Below, piece by piece: positions 60,396 through 64,000 of a stretch of DNA of 64,000 nucleotides. The position numbers were made by a program, and so were the translations under genes. How positions within the stretch are numbered: the stretch's first letter is position 1; each line of letters opens with the position of its first letter. Below the pieces are notes generated by a model. It saw only the letters and a program-made list of their open reading frames with translations, did not search any database and was not told the origin of the DNA. This stretch comes from Collinsella sp. 4_8_47FAA (GTDB lineage: Bacteria > Actinomycetota > Coriobacteriia > Coriobacteriales > Coriobacteriaceae): assembly GCF_000763055.1 (NCBI RefSeq), contig NZ_KN214135.1, forward strand, positions 492,154 through 556,153, written 5' to 3'.

Positions 60396-60752
60396 CTAAT
60401 CGTCGGGGGTTTCGATTTCGATACTCGCGATATCGAGCTCGCGGCCGTGCAGTAGGCGCACGTTGGCACCACCACACTGGGGACAGCGACAGTGGAAGCG
60501 ATCGTGGTCGAAAACCTCGCCGCAGTCCAAGCATTCACTTTGCGGATGGACTTCCTCCACGGCAAGCTCGCAGCCGCGCGTGAGCGGGTCCTCGTCGCGA
60601 AACGTCTCCCATGCAAAGTCGAGCGCCTCGCGCACGACCTCGGTCATATCCCCGATACGCAGCGTAACCAAAACGGCGCGTGAGGCCCCCGCCCCACGCG
60701 CCGCGCGAATCACTGTATCGAGTATGCCGTTGACAATGCCAACCTCGTGCAT
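60396..60752 (-). CDS. hypA: Nickel chaperone HypA
   Basis: This 118-residue protein has the N-terminal MHE nickel motif and a zinc site CLDCGEVF...CRCPQCGG. It works with HypB. Its start lies seven bases from the tatC stop, so tatA-tatC-hypA-hypB is probably one operon. Confidence 0.93.
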   Translation of the reverse strand: MHEVGIVNGILDTVIRAARGAGASRAVLVTLRIGDMTEVVREALDFAWETFRDEDPLTRGCELAVEEVHPQSECLDCGEVFDHDRFHCRCPQCGGANVRLLHGRELDIASIEIETPDD

Positions 60753-60758
60753 ACCGAT

Positions 60759-61550
60759 TTACTCCTCGTCGTCCTCATCGTCCGAGAACAGGTCCAGACG
60801 GCTCACAAACAAGCCCTCCTTGCCCTCGCGCGCGATAATGACCACACGGGCGATGGCGAGCGAAATCTCGTAGAGCGAGAGCAGGGCGCCGTACATAAGG
60901 CCCAGGGTGACGGGCGATCCGTCGGGCGTGATCACAGCCGAACCCACGAGCAGGCCTACGTACACGTAGCGCCAGGCACTGCGGAAGGCCGCGTAGGAAA
61001 CGATGTGGAAGACGGACAGGTAGAAGATGATGAGCGGCAGCTCAAACGCCACACCAAAGCCGATCATAAAGAGCAGCTCCATGTTGACGTAGTTCTCCAG
61101 GTCGGGCAGCGCCGTAGCGACGGCCGAGGTTTCGCCGATGAGCCACTCAAAGCCCGCAGGGATGATGATGAAGTAGCAAAAGATTGCGCCCAGGAAGAAC
61201 AGCACCGTCGAGGCGAGCACCGTGGGCACGACCCACTTGCGTTCGTTGGGGCGAAGCGCCGGCAGGAAAAATGCCAGAATCTGCCAGATGATCATGGGCG
61301 TGCACATGACCACGGCCATCTTGATGGCCAGCGAGAAGCGCAGACCAAAGCCACCGAGCGTGGTGGTGATGTAGAACTTGCCGTCCGGCACAAAGGAGCG
61401 AATGGGGTCTTCCAGGATGTCGAGCACCACGGGCGTGGCGAAGTACAGCACGATAGCGGCGGCAAACACCGAGACGACCACGATGGTCAGGCGGCGACGG
61501 AGCTCTCCCAGGTGATCGAAGAGCGGCATACGCGCAGGTCCGATAGGCAT
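60759..61550 (-). CDS. tatC: Tat translocase subunit TatC
   Basis: This 263-residue protein has six membrane helices and the TatC motifs MPLFDHLGELRRRL at the start and FGVAFELPLIIFYL further on. It binds twin-arginine signals. Start overlaps the TatA stop as TAATG. A likely client in the window is the beta-lactamase-like lipoprotein. Confidence 0.95.
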   Translation of the reverse strand: MPIGPARMPLFDHLGELRRRLTIVVVSVFAAAIVLYFATPVVLDILEDPIRSFVPDGKFYITTTLGGFGLRFSLAIKMAVVMCTPMIIWQILAFFLPALRPNERKWVVPTVLASTVLFFLGAIFCYFIIIPAGFEWLIGETSAVATALPDLENYVNMELLFMIGFGVAFELPLIIFYLSVFHIVSYAAFRSAWRYVYVGLLVGSAVITPDGSPVTLGLMYGALLSLYEISLAIARVVIIAREGKEGLFVSRLDLFSDDEDDEE

Positions 61551-62110
61551 TACTCATCGCCCCCCTTCGGGGCGTCGGCGGCAGCGGCGTCGTCCTCGGC
61601 CTCGAGCTCGCGGGCGAGCTGGTCGACGACGGCCTTGCGCTTGCGGGGGCGACGGGCATAGAGATCAGCCGTCGTGGGCTCTGCCGGCTCCGGCTCGGGC
61701 TCTGCAGCAGGCTCGGGCTCGGGCTCGACGGCGGTATCGGCAGCAGCGGCAGGCTCGGCGCCCTCGCCCTCAGCAGCACCCTCGCTTGCAGCCTTCTCGG
61801 CGGCAAGGCGGGCGCGACGCTCGGCAAAGGTCTCCTTCTTGGCGGGCGCTGCCGTCTCGGCGGCATCCTCGTCCGCATCGGAATCGTCGTCGACGGCAGC
61901 CTTCTTGGGCTTGACCGGAGCCGACGCGGCCTCGCTCACCGGATCGATAATCTCGGACTGAACAACGGCCGTCATCTTTTCCTGCGTCTCGCGGAACTGA
62001 CGGATGGCACGGCCGATCGTGCGGCCCATCTGCGGGAGCTTATCCGGGCCAAACAGCAAAAAGCCGAAGACCACGATGATCGCGAGCTCACCCTCTCCAA
62101 TACCAAACAC
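61550..62110 (-). CDS. tatA: Tat translocase subunit TatA/B
   Basis: This 186-residue protein has an N-terminal helix VFGIGEGELAIIVVFGFLLF, the FGPDKLPQMGR hinge, an amphipathic helix, and a long Ala/Glu/Pro-rich tail. The start is GTG 62110, five bases after GGAGG; the ATG in the region is out of frame. The long tail is more TatB-like. No second TatA gene is visible here. Confidence 0.88.
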   Translation of the reverse strand: MFGIGEGELAIIVVFGFLLFGPDKLPQMGRTIGRAIRQFRETQEKMTAVVQSEIIDPVSEAASAPVKPKKAAVDDDSDADEDAAETAAPAKKETFAERRARLAAEKAASEGAAEGEGAEPAAAADTAVEPEPEPAAEPEPEPAEPTTADLYARRPRKRKAVVDQLARELEAEDDAAAADAPKGGDE

Positions 62111-62263
62111 ACATACCTCCAAGGCTCGATGTGAGTCGAGCCCGCACCGCGCCATTCGGCCGGAACTCGTCTATTCATTCGGTCAAGTATAGCGCCCGGA
62201 CGCCAAAACGTCCGAGCGCATCACAAACATATGCCAAACGGCACGCCCTTTTGGGAGCAAAGA

Positions 62264-62578
62264 CTATGCCGCGGTGATCGAAATCTCCTGGTCGACACCC
62301 AACAGCTGAACCACGCGCATCACCGGGGGCTGCACATTGGTGCAGCTAAAGCGCTTGCCGTGGTCGACCGCGTGGTGTGCGGCGCCCACGAGCACGCCAA
62401 TGCCCGTCGAATCAATGTAGCTCACCTGGGCAAAATCGAGCTCAACGGCCTCGGTGGGCTGCTCGAGCGCCAGGTCGATAGCATTACGCAGGCTATCGGC
62501 GTTAGAGATATCGATCTCGCCGGTTACCTTAATGGTGTAGAGCTCTGGCGTGGGGTTGGTGGAAATACCCAAATCCAT
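62264..62578 (-). CDS. STAS-domain anti-sigma factor antagonist
   Basis: This 104-residue SpoIIAA-like protein has the phosphorylatable Ser in VSYIDSTGIGVL. When unphosphorylated it would free a sigma factor from its anti-sigma kinase. No kinase or sigma gene lies next to it. Start behind GGAG. Confidence 0.88.
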   Translation of the reverse strand: MDLGISTNPTPELYTIKVTGEIDISNADSLRNAIDLALEQPTEAVELDFAQVSYIDSTGIGVLVGAAHHAVDHGKRFSCTNVQPPVMRVVQLLGVDQEISITAA

Positions 62579-62629
62579 GTATACGCTCCTTTACGTATCG
62601 AAAGTGCGGATAGTACGGGAAGCCGCGCG

Positions 62630-63934
62630 TTAGGCGCGCTCGGCACGCGCAAGCTCGGCAGCGACGAGCTTAACGGCCAGCACCAGCACATCGAGCGCGG
62701 CCTCCAGGTCCTCGACCGTGGGATAGCTCGGCGCGATGCGGATGTTGGTGTCGCGCGGGTCCTTGCCATAGGGCCAGGTAGCACCGGCCGGCGTGAGCTT
62801 GACGCCCAGGTCGGCGCAAAGCGCAGCAACCTTCTGGGCCGAGCCCTCGGGACCATCAAAGCTCACAAAGTAGCCGCCGCGGGGGTGCGTCCAGGTGGCG
62901 CAGCCCGTGTCGCCCAAGCCCTCGGTGAGCTTGCGCTCGACGGCCTCAAAGCGCGGGCGCAAGAACTCGGCATGCTTTTTCATGTGCTCCCTGACCGCCT
63001 CGATGGTGGGAAGGAAGCGCACGTGACGCAGCTGGTTGAGCTTGTCGGCGCTGATGAGACCGGCCTTCAGGCGCTTGGAGAACTCGGCGATGACCGCGGG
63101 GCTCGCGCCGATAAAGCCGATGCCGGCGCCCGGGAAGGTGATCTTGGACGTCGAGGCAAAGGCCACCACACGGTCCTCGGTGCCCGCCGCGCGAGCGAGG
63201 TCAAAGATGTTGGCGAGCTCGTCGGTTTCGTCGTACAGGTCGTGCACGCAGTAGGCGTTGTCCCAGAAGATGCGGAAATCGGGCGCGGCCGTGGGCATCT
63301 CGACCAGGCGGCGCACAGTGTCCTCGCTAAAGGTGATACCCGTGGGGTTGGAATACTTGGGCACGCACCAGATACCCTTGATGGAATCGTCGACGGCAAC
63401 GAGGCGCTCGATCTCGTCCATGTCGGGGCCGTTGTCAGTCATCGCGACGGGGACGTTCTCGATGCCCAAGTCGGCGGTGATGCCAAAGTGGCGATCGTAG
63501 CCGGGAACGGGGCACAGGAACTTGACCTTCTTGCCGTCGTGCGCGGCCTCGTAAGCCTCCCAAGGCTCGCTGCCGCACGAGCCGCAACGCCAGAACATGC
63601 CGGCGATGTCGTGCTCAATCAGCAGGCTCGACGAACCCAGTACGAGCGTCTGCTCGGCGGGACAGCCCAGGAACTCCCCTGCCAACTTGCGTGCCGAGGG
63701 AATACCCTCAAAACAGCCGTAGTTGGAACAATCGACGTTGCCGTCGTGCAGATCGGCGTCGGCATTGAGGATATCGAGCATGGGTCGAGAGATGTCCACC
63801 TGGGAGGGCGACGGCTTGCCGCGGGCCATGTCGAGCGCCAGGCCCTTGGCCTTGACCTCGGCGACCTCGGCTTTGAGTGCCTCGATAGCGGCATCGAGTT
63901 CGGTGGTTTCCATCTTCTGGTAGATCGTCTGCAT
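62630..63934 (-). CDS. PLP-dependent aminotransferase, class I (aspartate type 1c)
   Basis: This 434-residue enzyme has SNYGCFEGIPSARKL near residue 70, PKYSNPTGITFS, and the PLP Lys in FASTSKITFPGAG. It looks like the MocR-type aspartate aminotransferase subgroup known from Actinobacteria. Aspartate/2-oxoglutarate is the likely pair. Start ATG 63934 behind AAAGG. Confidence 0.88.
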   Translation of the reverse strand: MQTIYQKMETTELDAAIEALKAEVAEVKAKGLALDMARGKPSPSQVDISRPMLDILNADADLHDGNVDCSNYGCFEGIPSARKLAGEFLGCPAEQTLVLGSSSLLIEHDIAGMFWRCGSCGSEPWEAYEAAHDGKKVKFLCPVPGYDRHFGITADLGIENVPVAMTDNGPDMDEIERLVAVDDSIKGIWCVPKYSNPTGITFSEDTVRRLVEMPTAAPDFRIFWDNAYCVHDLYDETDELANIFDLARAAGTEDRVVAFASTSKITFPGAGIGFIGASPAVIAEFSKRLKAGLISADKLNQLRHVRFLPTIEAVREHMKKHAEFLRPRFEAVERKLTEGLGDTGCATWTHPRGGYFVSFDGPEGSAQKVAALCADLGVKLTPAGATWPYGKDPRDTNIRIAPSYPTVEDLEAALDVLVLAVKLVAAELARAERA

Positions 63935-64000
63935 GGGTGCGACCTTTCGCGAAGCGGGACGTTGCAGTTCGTCTAAGTATAGACCGCCACCGCCGCAACG

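Overview
This window looks like chromosomal DNA from a high-GC, anaerobic, sugar-fermenting Actinomycetota of the class Coriobacteriia, most likely Collinsella. That is an inference from gene content and style: a flavodiiron protein, many sugar PTS genes, several LacI regulators, a HypAB pair, high GC, and codon use that leaves very long antisense frames open. No database search was possible.

Layout. Positions 1-395 carry the edge of an IS3-type insertion sequence, followed by an oxygen-detoxifying flavodiiron gene. From about 1.7 to 40 kb lies a galactoside and amino-sugar island. Its parts are: a LacI regulator divergent from galK-galT; the tagatose-6-phosphate operon lacA-lacB-lacX-lacC; a single lacF (IIA); three lactose-type units, lacE1-lacG1, lacG2-lacE2 and lacE3-lacG3, each preceded by its own divergent LacI regulator; a DeoR/LacR-type regulator divergent from galM; an orphan PTS IIB paralogue that has lost its phospho-histidine; tRNA-Thr(CGT); yhcH; a nagA remnant; a second lacC-lacX pair; a flavodoxin; nagA; agaS; a GntR regulator; and an N-acetylgalactosamine-type PTS operon (IIA-YajC-IIB-IIC-IID).

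From 40 kb on, the genes are mostly housekeeping and nearly all on the minus strand: an NAD-type isocitrate dehydrogenase, a HEAT-repeat protein, a beta-hydroxyacid dehydrogenase with a Cys/His-rich tail, DegV, long HPF, a solute-binding lipoprotein, a possible AbiEi/nuclease protein, comF-(hairpin)-ricT-holB-tmk, a beta-lactamase-like lipoprotein, a zinc-ribbon membrane protein, a type IA topoisomerase, hypB, hypA, tatC, tatA, a STAS protein and an aminotransferase.

How it fits together. Lactose-like sugars would enter through three IICB proteins sharing one IIA. LacG1-3 would cleave the phosphorylated galactosides. Galactose-6-phosphate would go through LacAB to tagatose-6-phosphate and LacC to tagatose-1,6-bisphosphate. 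GalNAc would join by NagA/AgaA and AgaS at tagatose-6-phosphate. Free galactose would use GalM, GalK and GalT. No tagatose-bisphosphate aldolase lies in the window.

Regulatory layers read from the sequence: (1) LacI operators on the frame ATG-N3-ACGT-N3-CAT, with N3 triplets that differ by regulator; (2) a tandem GAACA motif at 10-bp spacing for the DeoR/LacR regulator; (3) CTGGTNNTAACCAG-like sites for GntR; (4) a recurrent ACCGTTYACSG box at most sugar promoters, a candidate for a shared global regulator. Several families of palindromic intergenic repeats, including one with compensatory arm changes found only at convergent gene ends, are the most unusual non-coding content.
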